Of a DNA stretch of 61,674 nt, positions 48,104-60,688 are shown one piece after another. The notes beneath the pieces are model-generated. The model did not search any database, was not told where the DNA came from, and saw only the letters and a list, made by a program, of their open reading frames with translations. Source of the stretch: Vitrella brassicaformis (Eukaryota > Sar > Vitrellaceae); assembly GCA_001179505.1 (NCBI GenBank), contig CDMY01000385.1:391182-452855 (forward strand). The letters are read 5' to 3'. The stretch's first letter is position 1, and the number at the start of each line of letters is the position of its first letter. Both the position numbers and the translations under genes were made by a program.

Positions 48104-51100
48104 TCACATCATTGTTGGCGGCGATCGAGATCTGCCGTCTCCACCCGGCCCCTGCTGCCCCATCATTGCCCCCGCCGGGCCGGAGCCAGCGGGCATTGTC
48201 ACCGCCCGCATGTCCCTTCGAACACCCTCAGGCACCATCGGGGAAGCCCCCGCACTCGGACCACCTTGCTGCTGATACTGCTGAAACTGCTGCGGGTGGG
48301 ACGGCATCTGCATCTGCTGCCCGTGTGTGGTTTGTTGAGGCATGGGCGCACCTTGCTGCTGCTGCTGCTGCTGCTGCGGATACGCACCTCCCATTGCAAC
48401 CATCCCAGGGGCAGCTGACGGAGCGGTTGGCTGCATTGGGGGCCCCTGTGCTGGTGGGGGATAGCCATGCACCATGTTGCCGTCAGTGAGGGGGCCGCTG
48501 TGGAAGGACTGAGGGTAAGGAGCGTACCCATTCTGCTGCTGCTGCTGTTGGTGATGCTGTGAAGGCGCCGAGCTGGGCCTCTGCTGCTGTTGTGGGGCGG
48601 CATTGTTGAATGGTGGCTGCTGGGTGGGCTGATAGCCCATCATCGACTGTGGCGCAGCCAGCCTCTGAGGTTGCATTGGCTGGTCTTGGCTGGTTTGTCG
48701 CGGCACCCCACTGGACAGCGTGTCGGCATTCCTCTGCATCTGCATCGTCAGCAGATCCTGAGCCGGGCCGCCAATAGCACCACCCCCACTCGCCACCGGC
48801 CCCGACACTGATATGGACCGGCCGAAGGGATCTGCCGGCATTGTGGGCGACGGCACTTGTGAGTACGGCTGAGGGGGCGACGCCGTCATGTCACTCGATA
48901 CACGAGCAGACGGCGTCGAGCTCGTCCGTGGTAGCCCCCCCGACCTACCATCGACCATGGGTGACGCAAAGGGCTGCCCCTGCATGGTCCGCATCGGGGG
49001 CTGCAGGCTGCCACCACCCATCCCCATTCCACCACTGGCCATCGGCTGCGGATAAGAGGGGCTCTGCAGCGGTGATGATGATCTCGCTGGCACCATCGGC
49101 TGGTTCTGGTACGGAGCGGTGGGCGGAGGGGACGATCCGACAGAGTACGACGTCGGCTGGGCCGCTGCTGTGGGATCGTTGGCGGCTTGCATGATGATGC
49201 CGGCACCGACGTCAGGCAACGGGGGCTGCTGTGGCTGTGTAGGATAGAAACCGGTCGCGGGCAGAGACGGAGGCATTGTGGGGGAGGGGGGGCGGGCAGC
49301 CCGTTGCGGCGGCATCTGCTGTTCTTGCTGTTGCTGCTGATACTGATGCTGCTCCTGAGCCTGCGACTGAAGCACCGGTGCAGGGGATCTCCTCCACTCG
49401 TTGATCAAATCCAGACCGCCTCCGACGTCCTGACCGCCAGGGGACGGTCCATGTATGTGCTGCATCTGCATCATGGGCTGGGTCGGCTGCTGCTGTGCCG
49501 ACTGCAGACCGCCACTGAGTTGCGTCGGCGGCACGCTCGGGTCGAATGAGGGGCTCATGAATGACGGCATCCCGTTGGCCTGCACCATGCCGCCCTGCTG
49601 CATCAGCGGTGGTGGAGACGGGGGAGGGAGACTCGCCGTCTCCCGTGGCTGTCGTTGCTGCTGCTGCTGCTGTTGCCAGGGCGGTGATGGTGGCAGAGGG
49701 GCATGATGGTTTGGTGTGGGCTGGGGGGGCTGGGGGGGCAGAGAGAACAGATCGGGAGGGAGACCAGGGCTCGCCGGCTTGCCGTTGCCTACAGGGGGCA
49801 TCCCAGCCATCACACCATCATTCGGCGAGGCGTTGTGCATCATGTTGTTGGGAAGCGGCGGTCGGAACGCCTGCTGCTGCTGCTGCTGATGTGAGGCCTC
49901 GTCGACGGCAGGTGGCAAGAAGCCCCATCCCGAGTTGAGCTGTGGCTGTGGCGGTCTCGCCTTGCCAGCATCGCCTTCATCAAACACCGCCCAATTGCCC
50001 CCTCCCCCGCCACCACCACTGGCCGTAACAGGGCCTGGTGCGTCGCTCAGCTGCTGCACCGGCGAGGGGAAGCCCTGCCAGCCACTGTTGGCGTCGAAGC
50101 CCGCCGTCGCCCATTGCGGCGGGGAGGCCGGTGGCGGGCTCGGTGACGACGTCCAGCCCGCGAACGGCTCACCTCCACCAACGGCTTGGCCCAGATGTTG
50201 GTGTCTCTTCTTCTTGGGCTTGTCCTTGTCCTTGCTTGGCTTCTTGCCGCCCCCCATGGCCACCGCAGATGGATCGATGGGGGCGAACTTGAAGTCAGGG
50301 TTGTGGTCCCGCGCCTGCTGGCTCATCCGCTGCGACTTCTGCAGCACCGCCGGCGGCAGGTACGACTGCAGGGCCGATGGGGAGATGGACGCATACTTGC
50401 TGAGGATGCGGCACAGCTCAGCAGCAGACGGGCGGTCGCGGGGGTCGGCCGCCAGCATCCAGTGGACCAGGTCCAGCAGCTTGGGGCCGACGCGGAGCTT
50501 GCCCCCTCCCTGACCCCCACCCCCACCCCCACCGCCCCCGCCGGTGGACACCCGGATCGTGTCGAGTGGCATGGAGTAGTTGGCGTTGGCTATGGCGAGT
50601 GGGGACTGGTCCTGGAAAGGGTGTCTGTAGAAGACAAGGGTGTAGAGGATGCATCCGAGCATCCAGATGTCGACCTTGTCGCTCAGCTCGTAGCCCTTGT
50701 AGAAGTCCACCATCTCAGGCGGCCGGTACATCATGGTCGTGTACTTCTCAATCTCCTCCTGCAGCTTCAGCAGACGCTCACGGGCACACGTCTTGGGCTG
50801 GATCTGCTCCGTAGAGCAGCTGCCGAAGTCGCACAGCTTGTAGTGCCCGCCAGCCCCCAAAATGTTCTCGATTTTGAGGTCGCGGTGCACTATCGGCGGT
50901 CTCTGGCCGTGCAGGTGCGCCACCCCTTTGCAGACGTCGTGGAATATGCCCACGATGACGTCCTCGGCGAGCTGCCCGTCATGGGCGTCCAGGAGACTGA
51001 GGAGGTGCCCGTCGCGGCAGAATTCCATGAGGATGCAGACCTCTCTGCTCTGCCCGCCCCCTCCACTCTCGCCCGCCAGTATGGTTGACCCGAGGTAGCG

Positions 51101-51394
51101 CACCACGTTGGGGTGGCTGGGGATGCGCTCGAGCATCTCGATCTCCCGCTTGGCCAACGTGTACCGCTCCTTGTCCTGGCACAGGATTTTCTTGAGGGCG
51201 TACTCCTCCCCACTGCCCGTGTCGCGAACCACAAAGACGAATGCGAATCCGCCCTCGCTGAGCTTCCGCTCCTCCCACACGACGCGCTCGCCGATCTGGT
51301 AGGTCCGCCCCGAGCCGAGCTTGCCGCGGACGTTGGCACGCAGGTTCTGGGCCGCCTGCACCAGATTGCTGCTGAGATTCTTCAGGCCTTGCAT
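48104..51394 (-). CDS. NAK-family (AAK1/GAK/Ark1-like) Ser/Thr kinase with a long Q/P-rich tail
   Basis: Single exon, 1096 aa from the ATG at 51394; in-frame codons upstream have no ATG. The kinase domain spans about residues 35-360: glycine loop LSEGGFAFVFVV, catalytic lysine K68 in YALKKI, LMEFCRDGHLLSLL, HRDLKIEN (D172), DFGS (D189) and KYTTMMYRPPEMVD. DFGS with the KYTT-YR-PEM activation segment and HRDLKIENIL is typical of AAK1, GAK, BIKE and yeast Ark1/Prk1, kinases that phosphorylate clathrin adaptors and actin-patch proteins. A poly-glycine insert (about residues 310-325) lies before LLDLVHWMLAADPRDRPSA. The C-terminal ~730 residues are disordered, rich in Q, P, M and G, with a K-rich patch (KPSKDKDKPKKKRHQ). 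Role in endocytosis is by homology. Confidence 0.93.
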   Translation of the reverse strand: MQGLKNLSSNLVQAAQNLRANVRGKLGSGRTYQIGERVVWEERKLSEGGFAFVFVVRDTGSGEEYALKKILCQDKERYTLAKREIEMLERIPSHPNVVRYLGSTILAGESGGGGQSREVCILMEFCRDGHLLSLLDAHDGQLAEDVIVGIFHDVCKGVAHLHGQRPPIVHRDLKIENILGAGGHYKLCDFGSCSTEQIQPKTCARERLLKLQEEIEKYTTMMYRPPEMVDFYKGYELSDKVDIWMLGCILYTLVFYRHPFQDQSPLAIANANYSMPLDTIRVSTGGGGGGGGGGQGGGKLRVGPKLLDLVHWMLAADPRDRPSAAELCRILSKYASISPSALQSYLPPAVLQKSQRMSQQARDHNPDFKFAPIDPSAVAMGGGKKPSKDKDKPKKKRHQHLGQAVGGGEPFAGWTSSPSPPPASPPQWATAGFDANSGWQGFPSPVQQLSDAPGPVTASGGGGGGGNWAVFDEGDAGKARPPQPQLNSGWGFLPPAVDEASHQQQQQQAFRPPLPNNMMHNASPNDGVMAGMPPVGNGKPASPGLPPDLFSLPPQPPQPTPNHHAPLPPSPPWQQQQQQQRQPRETASLPPPSPPPLMQQGGMVQANGMPSFMSPSFDPSVPPTQLSGGLQSAQQQPTQPMMQMQHIHGPSPGGQDVGGGLDLINEWRRSPAPVLQSQAQEQHQYQQQQQEQQMPPQRAARPPSPTMPPSLPATGFYPTQPQQPPLPDVGAGIIMQAANDPTAAAQPTSYSVGSSPPPTAPYQNQPMVPARSSSPLQSPSYPQPMASGGMGMGGGSLQPPMRTMQGQPFASPMVDGRSGGLPRTSSTPSARVSSDMTASPPQPYSQVPSPTMPADPFGRSISVSGPVASGGGAIGGPAQDLLTMQMQRNADTLSSGVPRQTSQDQPMQPQRLAAPQSMMGYQPTQQPPFNNAAPQQQQRPSSAPSQHHQQQQQQNGYAPYPQSFHSGPLTDGNMVHGYPPPAQGPPMQPTAPSAAPGMVAMGGAYPQQQQQQQQGAPMPQQTTHGQQMQMPSHPQQFQQYQQQGGPSAGASPMVPEGVRRDMRAVTMPAGSGPAGAMMGQQGPGGDGRSRSPPTMM

Positions 51395-51866
51395 CGCCGG
51401 CAGACAGAGACGGACGGTAGGTGGTATGAAGGTGGTCCGTTCACTCACTCACTTCACTCACCTCCCTGCAGCAGAGTCGAACAAACATTTGGATAGGTGA
51501 AGATGCCCCTGGGTGCTGTGCTCGTGGAGTGAGTGCCATTTCTCTTTCTTACCAGAGCAGTGAACCCGCAGTCAACACACCAGTCGGTCGCCACAGAATG
51601 CTTCAATCTCGACGTCAGTCGGGAAATCTTCGTAACACCATGGACAGGACACTACAGAGCGCCACAATCGTTCGTCTTTCGCCTGAACATTCCCTCCCAC
51701 GCGAACTTTTGCGAGCTAAGCAAGCAAAGCGGATGAGAACCGAACAGAAATGAGTGCTGACGAAGCGAAGCATCAGCGAGGGGAGTTGTAGCTACAAGTT
51801 TGAGCCGCGGAAGCTGAGCGAGAAGGGTATTCAGTCCTTGGGTTTGGTCATCGTGTTGTTCAGTCG
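51395..51866. promoter_or_regulatory. Divergent promoter region, NAK kinase / C2-DUF1765 gene
   Basis: A 472 bp region between divergent start codons. TTTTGCGAGCTAAG at 51707-51720 lies 147 bp before the plus-strand ATG and shares its core with words near other gene starts. No gene within. Confidence 0.45.
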
Positions 51867-54800
51867 ATGGGGAAGATATGCACCAAGCACGCCAAGGGCC
51901 AGGGGGCCGAGCCGCTGAATGCCAACCTCAACCACTCGCGCTCCTTCACGGGAGGCGAAATGGCCGGCGCTGTCGAGGTAAGAAAGCCCACACAAGGATA
52001 CACGGCGGAGGGAGGGCTGCGTGGGTGGTAGACAGTCGTGTCGGCGTGGCCGCCACTCATGCATGGCATGGCTGACCGCCGAGGGGCTGGTCGGGTCGTG
52101 ATGGATGGCTGAATGGATGTGATGTGTGGTGTTCGTTGTGTGTCGCGTCTGTGTCAGGTTGGGCCGCCACACAAGGTGGTGGACGAGGAGATTGAGGAGA
52201 TTTCCAAGACCTACAAGGTCAGCGGCTAGATCAGCTTAGATGTATGAGGCATACGGCCGGACGGACAAAGACGTCGCCTCCGCGTGTTATCAATTGTGTG
52301 TGTGTAGTTTTTTGTGCACATCTGGGGCATCAAGTGCCGGAATCTCAAGGGCGGGGAGAACAGCTTCACGTTTGTGGTCTTGAACTGGGACGATTACGCA
52401 CTTGAAAAGAAGACACGGACCGTCAAGAACGGGGCCAATCCAAAGGTGGGTGCTCTGATGATAGATAGTGTGGTGAATGGCGGCAGGCAGAATGCCGATT
52501 GGTGTTGTGTCTGTCTTGCGCCGTGTCTGCCGTGTCTGCCGTGCCGTGTGTTGATGTGAGCAGTGGAACGACGTGTTTCAGTTCCACTGGACGGCTTCGT
52601 CGATCCGCAAGATGAAGGACCAGTACCTCATCATCACCGTCTGTGAGGACGACAAGGGACAGGGAAACGTTCTCGGATCCGTCAAGGTCAGCCCAGCCCA
52701 GCCCAGCCCAGCCAAAGACACAGAGCAGAGCAACTGACCGTCTGTCTTGTGTGCTCGTATGTGTGTCTGGGGCGGGGTGTGGTGTGGGTGTAGATGTCGT
52801 TGTACAGCGTGGCTTCGGGGCCGATTCACCATGACTTCCGTCTGGAGGAGGCGCCGGGGAGCAAGAAGGACTGCGGCAGGGTCATTTTCGACATACGCAT
52901 GTCACAGATATGCCAACTGCTCATCAACCCTGTTGAGGTACGTACGCCAGACAGACAGACAGACAGACAGAAGGACAAACGCATTCAAAGGCACTCAGGG
53001 AGGGAGGGAGGGAGGGAGGCGACTGACTGACTCTCTGCTGTGTTGAATGGACCGTCAGATTCTGGTCAGTTTCCACCCCGGCGAGACCTTCGAGGATGAC
53101 TCAGAGACCTCACCCACACGAGAAGCGGTACGTGACGGTGACAAAGAACGAGAGTGACAGCAAGGGCACAACCTTGGGCCCTTGCTGTGTTGCGTTGTCT
53201 GCAGAGTTTGGATGATGATGACGTTGACACCTCCAAGATTGACATGGAGGCCGACCCCATAGAGGACGAGACCGAGGCCATCGAGGGCGAGTGGCAACTC
53301 GTGCTCTCACCCACGGGCGTGGAGGGCGAGCAGGAGTACTTCTCGACCTGGACAGAAAAGTAAGCGAGTTGGTGGGGTCTTGTGGGGTGGGTTGGCCGTC
53401 CCCACGGCAACCACACACAACCGACCGACCTGCCGATGTGTGTGTGTCCGTGACCCTAGGTGTTCCAATCCGTATTGGAACGCCGTTGACGACTCCAAGC
53501 TGCCGGACATGCACGTGTCAAGCTCACACGTACGTCAGCAACAACCACCTCACACCAACGTCACAGCACCGCACCATGGGTGCCTGCCTGGCTGGTGTAC
53601 TTCTCTGTTTGTTCAGGTGTCGTTATCTCCTCAGAGCAAGGCGCGTCATATTGTGAGCGGTGACCACCTGGACCCCAGCCACATCGTCGTGGTGCACCCA
53701 CACCCATTCACCAACGACGGTATACCATGTCATGGGACACACAGCACAACACAACACAACACATGTGTCGTCTTGTCTGGTGTCACGCAGCGAATTTCCT
53801 GGATGTGCGTTCGGATTTGCGTGCCGGTCCGCCCACGCCGTCTCCCCGCGGGTCGCCCCCCGAGCCCCTCTCCCCCTTCCCCCTCGGCAGCCAGCCATTC
53901 AGCTCTACCGACACCTCGGCCAACAACAACACCAACACCACTGCCGCAACGACAGCCACCACTGCAGCGACTGGGTCGACGTCGCCGCCCCTGGCAGGTG
54001 CTCAGAGGATGTCCATTGCGAGTGTGGCGAGCGGGAGTGTGTCGCCTCCCACTGCGGCATTGCGGTCGGTGACCAACTCAACCCCCACAACCACCACAGA
54101 GGCCACCAGCAAGTCGCCACAGAGGAGACTACGGATAGCGCCCGTCACGTAAGCCGACAGAATGAGCGGCCGCGTTTCTTTCGTCTCGCTTTGCCGTGAG
54201 TCCTTCCTTGTTGACTGTCGCTGTCTCTTTCTCCGTGTCTGTCTGTGTGTGTCAGCGCCCTTGACGACGCGCTGAAGAAGGAGCTGCAGCACAGCCACTC
54301 GTATGCGTCCCTCCACCCGTCAATGCACGCACTCGACCGGCAGGCGACTTACCACAAGCTCAGTAAGCTAGCTGCACACACAGCTGCACTCAGACTTACA
54401 CCACAGCGGCCTTTACATTGCATCCGTCGCTCCCTCCCCTGGTGCTTGCAGCGTTGATGTGTCGTAAGGGTCGTTTGGCCCGGGGTATGCTGCTGGAGTG
54501 TCTGCCGACGATTCAGCTGGAGACGACCATGGAGGAGCTTCACCACCAGCACATCCACTTCAAGGTCTACCTGCGGCGGCTGGGGCTCTCCAGCCTTATG
54601 CTCTGCGGCGAGGTCTGGCTGCCCTTCCTCAAGATGTATGACCCGGACGTCGTCGACACGCCACTGGTACCGTACTCACGTCAGACACACGGCCGCCCAC
54701 CATACTGTGTGTGGCTGACGGGTGGGATGATGGTTCAGGATAAGCATTTTTTCGACTCGTATTTCCGTGAGAAGCTGTGGCGGTACGGCAAGGCCATCGG

Positions 54801-55447
54801 ACACATCGAGGGGATCGTCGTCTTCCAAAATAACCCCACGGTCAGCCCCTGCCACACACCGAGACACGCAGACAGAGATCCGCACTGCGCTGTGTGTGTT
54901 GTGTGTTGTGTGCTGTGTGTTCAGGTTCGTCAGCTGCTGGCTGGTGTGCACACTGAGGACGGCTTCCGTAGGATATCGCCGCCCATATTGGGGGCGGAGC
55001 ACAAGTCAGTCAACTTCTTCTTCAGAAACCAAGACATCGTGCCCGTCGAGGTGACGACACACACCACAGACAGACACACGATGCGAGCTGTGGAGGCGAT
55101 GTGTTGTCGTATGTACGTTTGTCAGATCAAGAAGATCACTCAGCTGCACCAGACCCTACTCGACACCCTCTTCGCTAAGGGACAGCACAAGCCACAGGTA
55201 AGCACCCCCACCGACCACAGAAGAATCCTTGTCTGGGTGTGCGTGTCCATGTGTGTCTTTGTGTAACCAGACTGGCGGTGAGTCGTTCAGTTCGGTGTTC
55301 CAGCGGGGTCGGTCTCAGCGGCCGGACTCCCAAGTGCAGGACCTTCCCACCATATGCGAGCAGCTGCTCGCACTGCTCAAGACCTCACACGCGGTGCGCT
55401 CCGCTGCAAACACAGACACACGCATCATATCTTGTTTGTGTGCACGT

Positions 55448-55478
<31 letters not shown>

Positions 55479-58400
55479 GTTGTGTGGTTGTTGGTGTGTG
55501 CAGGAGACGCGCAAGTCGTTCATCTACCAGAACGAGAGCGCGATGCTGACAGGGCAGCGGGTGCTGCTCAACCTGGGCAATCACGTCCTCGAGTACGTCG
55601 ACTACATCCTGTGGCAGCACCGCACGGGCTACTGCGCCATGCTGCACCAGATTCTCAAACGCGGCGAGCTCGACATCGGCACCTGCCTACCAGAACTGCC
55701 GGAGCCATGTAAACTTGTGTTGCCACTTCGCACAGGCAGAAACACCGACACATGAATTGAGTCGATCCACATGTGTGTTTGTGTGTTTCTCTCTCCTGTC
55801 CTCTCCTCTGCTCTCCAGTCCGTTCCAAGAGGTTGCCGCCGCACGATGCCTACCTGTGCTACAAGCTGGTCAAGCAGGCAGAGAAACCCGCACAACAGAT
55901 GGAGAGATCGTAACTAACACCTCCCCGCCCACCCAACACACACCACACCCCCCTCGGCCGACGAACGAACTAATCCATCGTGCTGTCTCCTTGCTTGGTT
56001 GGTTGCAGGGGCCCGACTCAGAGCAAGATCGACCCGCCCTCGTTCAGGAAACCCAAGAACGTAAGAACAAAAGAGCCACACAGCCACACTAGTCACACTG
56101 GGAGAAGTACCGGAGAGACGGACACACACCCATCAACCAACCTGGGTCTGTGTGTGTGTCTTGTGTGATCAGGAGGAGGCGGCCCCGCTGAAGCTCATCC
56201 GCAACTCGTCGCTCTGGTCCATGCAGTCAGACGTACGTGGCAGACACAGACATACTATAGACGACACAGAGTACCAGACAGTAAACGAGTCGTTTGATTG
56301 ATCAATTTATCTGATATATTAGGCTGACAACGAGTCGACGGATGAGGTCCACGCGCACCACCTGCAGGAGCTGGCCGAGTCACTCACCGACGTGCAAAAG
56401 ACCGAGCTCATCCTCTACCACAAACGAATGAAGGTTTCTATCCATGCAGTGCACAGATTGATCAGAGATCCTGGGAGGGAGGAAGCGAATCATCTGACAG
56501 GTGTGGTGTGGTGTGTTGTGGTGTGTTGTGGCCCGCAGTTGTGTCGCCAGTACTACCTGTTGCTGCTGAGAATGCTCTACTACTCCCTCGACAAACTCTC
56601 CAAGTCAGTGCCGACACACAACACAAGGACGGCGCGTGCGTTCGGCCGTTTGCACCTCTTTATCAGTAAATTTGTGGGCTGGCTGGTTGGTTGGTTGATT
56701 GGTCCATGGATTGGATTGGATGCAGCGACGCAGTGTTTGAGGGTCAGAAGAAGTACCTCTCGATCTTCCTCTGCACCGCATATTTCAGGCTACCTCACGT
56801 ACGTATGACATACATCGACACTGAACCTCAACAAACACACCGACGCACCATGACACCATTTGTTTGTGCTGCGTGTCTGCACCGCCCGCAGTTCCGTGAG
56901 GACTTGCTGGGCGGTTTGCTGACTAAGGAGGAGCGTGAGATGCAGATCGAGGAGTGGCGGGGCACCGAATACAACTTATTCGACCCGGCACTCTCCAGAC
57001 TAGAAAAGGTCCGTCCGTGGGGCAGTGAGGGAGTGAGTGATGGAGGGAGGGAGGGATGGATGGGCGCGACAGCTACTGCAGATGTCTGTCTGTCTGTCTG
57101 TCTTCGTGTGTGATGTCTCTATTTGTGTCATGTGTGCAGTGGGTGGATCGCACTGACCTGCAGGTCGTCCTGGACTGGGGGGCATTCCACAGAAACCTCA
57201 GGGTCAGCCAATACATTCAATCCATGGGGCGAGGCGACCCATATCGCTGTCGTTTGTGCTACATTGATTGCTTGATTGGTTGGTGTAGAGTTACTTTGGT
57301 GAGGGGTCGTTGGAGGAGGCGGCTGCGTCGCTGACCAAGCCGAAGGGTGACGAGTGGAAGGAACGCATCTGCAAACGGGGGACGGCCTTCTTCTCATTTC
57401 TGGAGCACTGGGTGGGCCGCTCAGGGGGGAACACAGACAGAGAGACTGCTAAGGAGCTGTGTGTCTGTGTGTGGCGCGTGTGTGATGTGATTGCTGGCTG
57501 CCTGCAGTCCAAGCACGTGTACCAGTTGGTGCCGAACAAGCAGTCTCTCCGGTGGCATCTGATTGCGGGCTACGCCACTCTGCTCAAGGGGCTGCTCCTG
57601 GAGATGAAATACAGGGAAGTCACAAAGGTACGTCAGTGAGTGCAGTGCCAGCCGAGCACTTCACTCACAGGCATGTCGGCTGTCGAAGCCAAGCCACCAA
57701 ATGTACGTGTCTGTGATCGTGTGTGTCCTGTCTGTCATGTGTTGTGTGTGCTCTGCAGTATCCCGATTCGATGCTGAACAGCAGCGGTGCGATGCTGGCC
57801 AACGAGCGGCTGCTCAGCGTTTTCATCAAGATACTCTTCCTCAAAACAAGGTAGGTAGGTAGGTATGTATGTCGGCACTGACTGCCGCAGGCGTCTCGTC
57901 ATGCACACGTGTGTGCCGACCGACGGACGTGTGGTATCATTCTTGTCATGTGTGTGTGTGTGTGTGTGTGTATGTGTGCAGTGCGTATCATCCGCCCAGT
58001 GTGTTCTCGGCGATGAACTACCTCGACTACTGGATGCAAGTGAGAAAGGGAGGGAGACAGGGAGGGAGGGAGGCAGGCCACGCAAGCCGACACAGATGGG
58101 GGGATGGATGGATGGCAACGAATCATGTGACGAATGAATGGCCTTACGTGTGCGGCTGTGAAGGTGCTGTCGCTGCGCAACCAGCCGCTGCCGCCCAACT
58201 TTGATTTCCACTTCCTACTCAAGGGTAGGGTACACACACACACACACACACACACTGGCGCGGCATGCATCCATGCCCATCCATGGCCATCCATGTGTGT
58301 GTTATGTATGTGTTGTGTGTGTTGTGTAGGTTTGGACATCTTGGTTGGGTGTGACATGTGTCTGAACGTGGCCAAGGGTCTGTGGTTCATCTACAAGAAC

Positions 58401-59543
58401 CTCTCGGTCTTCCAGGGCACTCACCTCAGGGGCATCGTACTCGACCTCCTCATCAACAAATACTTTATCGTGTATGATCAGAGGCACACGTGCATTGCAA
58501 TACAGACAGACAGACACACACACACACACATACGTCGGGCGGCCACTCCCTGCACACGTCTGTGGCTTTGTTTGTCTGTGCGGTGTGGGTGTGTCAGTCT
58601 GTTTCTGAACTGGAGTTGGTTAGTGCGCAAGTGCTACATCTGGTTCCTCCTATACCGCGTCTGTGGTCAGTGAGGCGGGCAGGGAGGCACGCTCACATGC
58701 AGCCACCTCGTGTCATGCATGTCATGCGTCCACCGTCTGTCTGTCTGTCTGTCTGTGTGTCTGTCCACCATCAGAGGCGGCACGGCGGACCATCACGCGC
58801 ATCAGCAGCCCCATGAACAAACTGACCGCAGACGAGAAAACGGTAAGGCCACACACACACACACACACATGCACAAACGCCTCCGCTGTGTCATGTCACC
58901 CCTCTCCCTCCTCCCTTGATCTCTCCCTATCTTTTCCCTTCCCCCCATCAGATGTTGGACGCCTACAGCCGTCTGTGTTGGTACCTCAACAAGGTCGGCG
59001 CCCCGCCGGTCTTCCCCCACACCTCCCTCCCAAGATACAGATCACTCTCAAGCGGCGAAGGCCAGGAGATCGCAGCCGCATGTGCGCAGCCTGGGGCACC
59101 CGTCACCACCACCACCAGCGGACCCACACCATCCCCAGCCACCAACAACGGCACGGTCGTGGCGGCCCCCTCCCAGTCGGACACGTCCACCCTGCCGGTG
59201 CCTGACAAGGACAGCGGCAGGAGGCGTGGAGGGACCGCTGGTGGTGGTGGTGGGGACAGGAGTTCGCTGATGAAGCTGGCGGTGGTGGAGGAGATCCCTG
59301 AGGAGTGCAACGTGTACATTGAGAGTGCCGTGCCCGAGTTCACCAAGGAGCTTGCGGCCTACAGGGACTGGGTCATGGCGGGGGCCGACCCGGTAAGTAC
59401 GCATCCACTGCAGATTGACAGACACCAACGTCTGCGTGAGACTTGTTCGTTCTCTGTCTTTGTTTGTCACATAGCTGCCGACGATGCACATTCCCGCGTC
59501 GCCGTTGGATCAGAACGTCGATGTGCCCCTGGAGAACTGGTGA
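51867..59543 (+). CDS. C2-domain and DUF1765 protein with N-terminal MGxxC, 35 exons
   Basis: The hand-built model has 35 exons (first 51867-51977, last 59475-59543; long ones 53791-54148, 54452-54666, 55504-55708 and 58952-59392) and closes in phase to 1384 aa. It starts MGKICTKHAK: glycine 2 and cysteine 5 fit N-myristoylation with nearby palmitoylation. Residues ~58-160 look like a C2 domain (FFVHIWGIKCRNL, then WNDVFQFHW, then GSVKMSLYSV). Near residues 1174-1180 is NWSWLVR, followed by KCYIWFLLYRV, the signature of DUF1765, preceded by HLRGIVLDLLINKYF; helical segments such as YYLLLLRMLYYSLDKLS lie upstream. DUF1765 is of unknown function, known from fungi, slime moulds and amoebae. A membrane-associated cytosolic protein is likely. 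Exon 10 and exon 34 encode disordered S/T/P-rich linkers. Confidence 0.85.
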
Positions 59544-60688
59544 TGGATGCCATTAAAACCCTCCATCCATCCATTCCCCCCCGCTCCCCTCCCCTCCCCC
59601 GACGCAGCCATCGTCGGCGCCCCTTGCTTGTGCGTGCCGTCCATCGTCGCGACGCGAGCCAGCCCCAACCGGGTTTGTTGCTCTTGGGTGGGGTGTGTGC
59701 GTATGTATGTATGTGTATGTGCTATTTCTGGCATGGTTGCCTGCCTGCCTGTGTGTGTGCTTCCGTGTGTGTACGTCTGTGTGGCCATGGATGCGTACGG
59801 TGCCTTGCCTCTCTCTCCCTCTCTCTTGGGGTTGTTTCTCACTCACTGGGTCTGTCTGTCTGTCTGTCTGAGATTTAGCTGTTTTTGTGCTGCTGCCTGT
59901 GTGTGCGGTGCGGTGGTAAGGGACAAGGGCGCCTGTCTGTAAGTGGGTGGTGGGAGGCTTGGGACGGTCAGGCTAGCTAGCTGGCTGTACAGACACACGA
60001 GAGAGACGCATAGAGAGGGAGGAAGCCAAGGAAGGTGTCCTGTTGCTCGCTTCCTCCACTTAAGTGGCCGGCTTGCAGAAACGAGGCCAATGCATTCATG
60101 GACATGACATGACACGGGCATCGCACCGCTGGCCTTGGATGGGTGATGCATTCATGGCCAGCAACGCCCGCTCACGGATGCACAAGTAAGCAAGCACCCA
60201 GCCACCCAGCCACCTTGCCAGCCAGGGCAACGGAATGATGTGTGTGGTTGGTGGTTTCAGACGATGGATATGGGGGCGCGGCGCCTGGAATGCAGCTCTT
60301 GTAGTGTATACATCTGCCTCGATGGTGGCTGGCTGGCTGCCTGGACAGCGCTCATCGCTCATTCGAATGGTCATTTTCGAACCCCTCGAGGCGGGAGGGA
60401 TGGCGAGATGACTGGCTGCATGAGTACTGCAGTAGGGAGATTGTGGGCACTGAGGTGAAGCTGGATGGATGGATGGATGCTCGTGTGCCTGGTGGCCTTT
60501 TTCCGTCTCGCGGCTTTTGAGCCACAGACAACCAGGCAGGTTCTGTTCATCAAACATCACTACCTATGCCTCCATTCATCCCATCCCGAGTCAGGCAGCG
60601 CACAGCAACGTTCACTACACAATGCACTTTACAAGTACCTCGTCTCTCCCACGCACGCCCATCTCCCTCCCTCTCTCCCCGGCATCTC
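59544..60688. other. Convergent intergenic region
   Basis: Between the stops of the C2-DUF1765 gene (+) and the twin-CX3C gene (-). It contains CCATC, TGTG and ATGG repeats and C/T tracts. No gene is supported. Confidence 0.55.

Noticed and set aside
50186-51088. 300-codon open frame on + opposite the kinase
   Set aside because: Reverse complement of the kinase domain itself, whose catalytic motifs are clear on minus.
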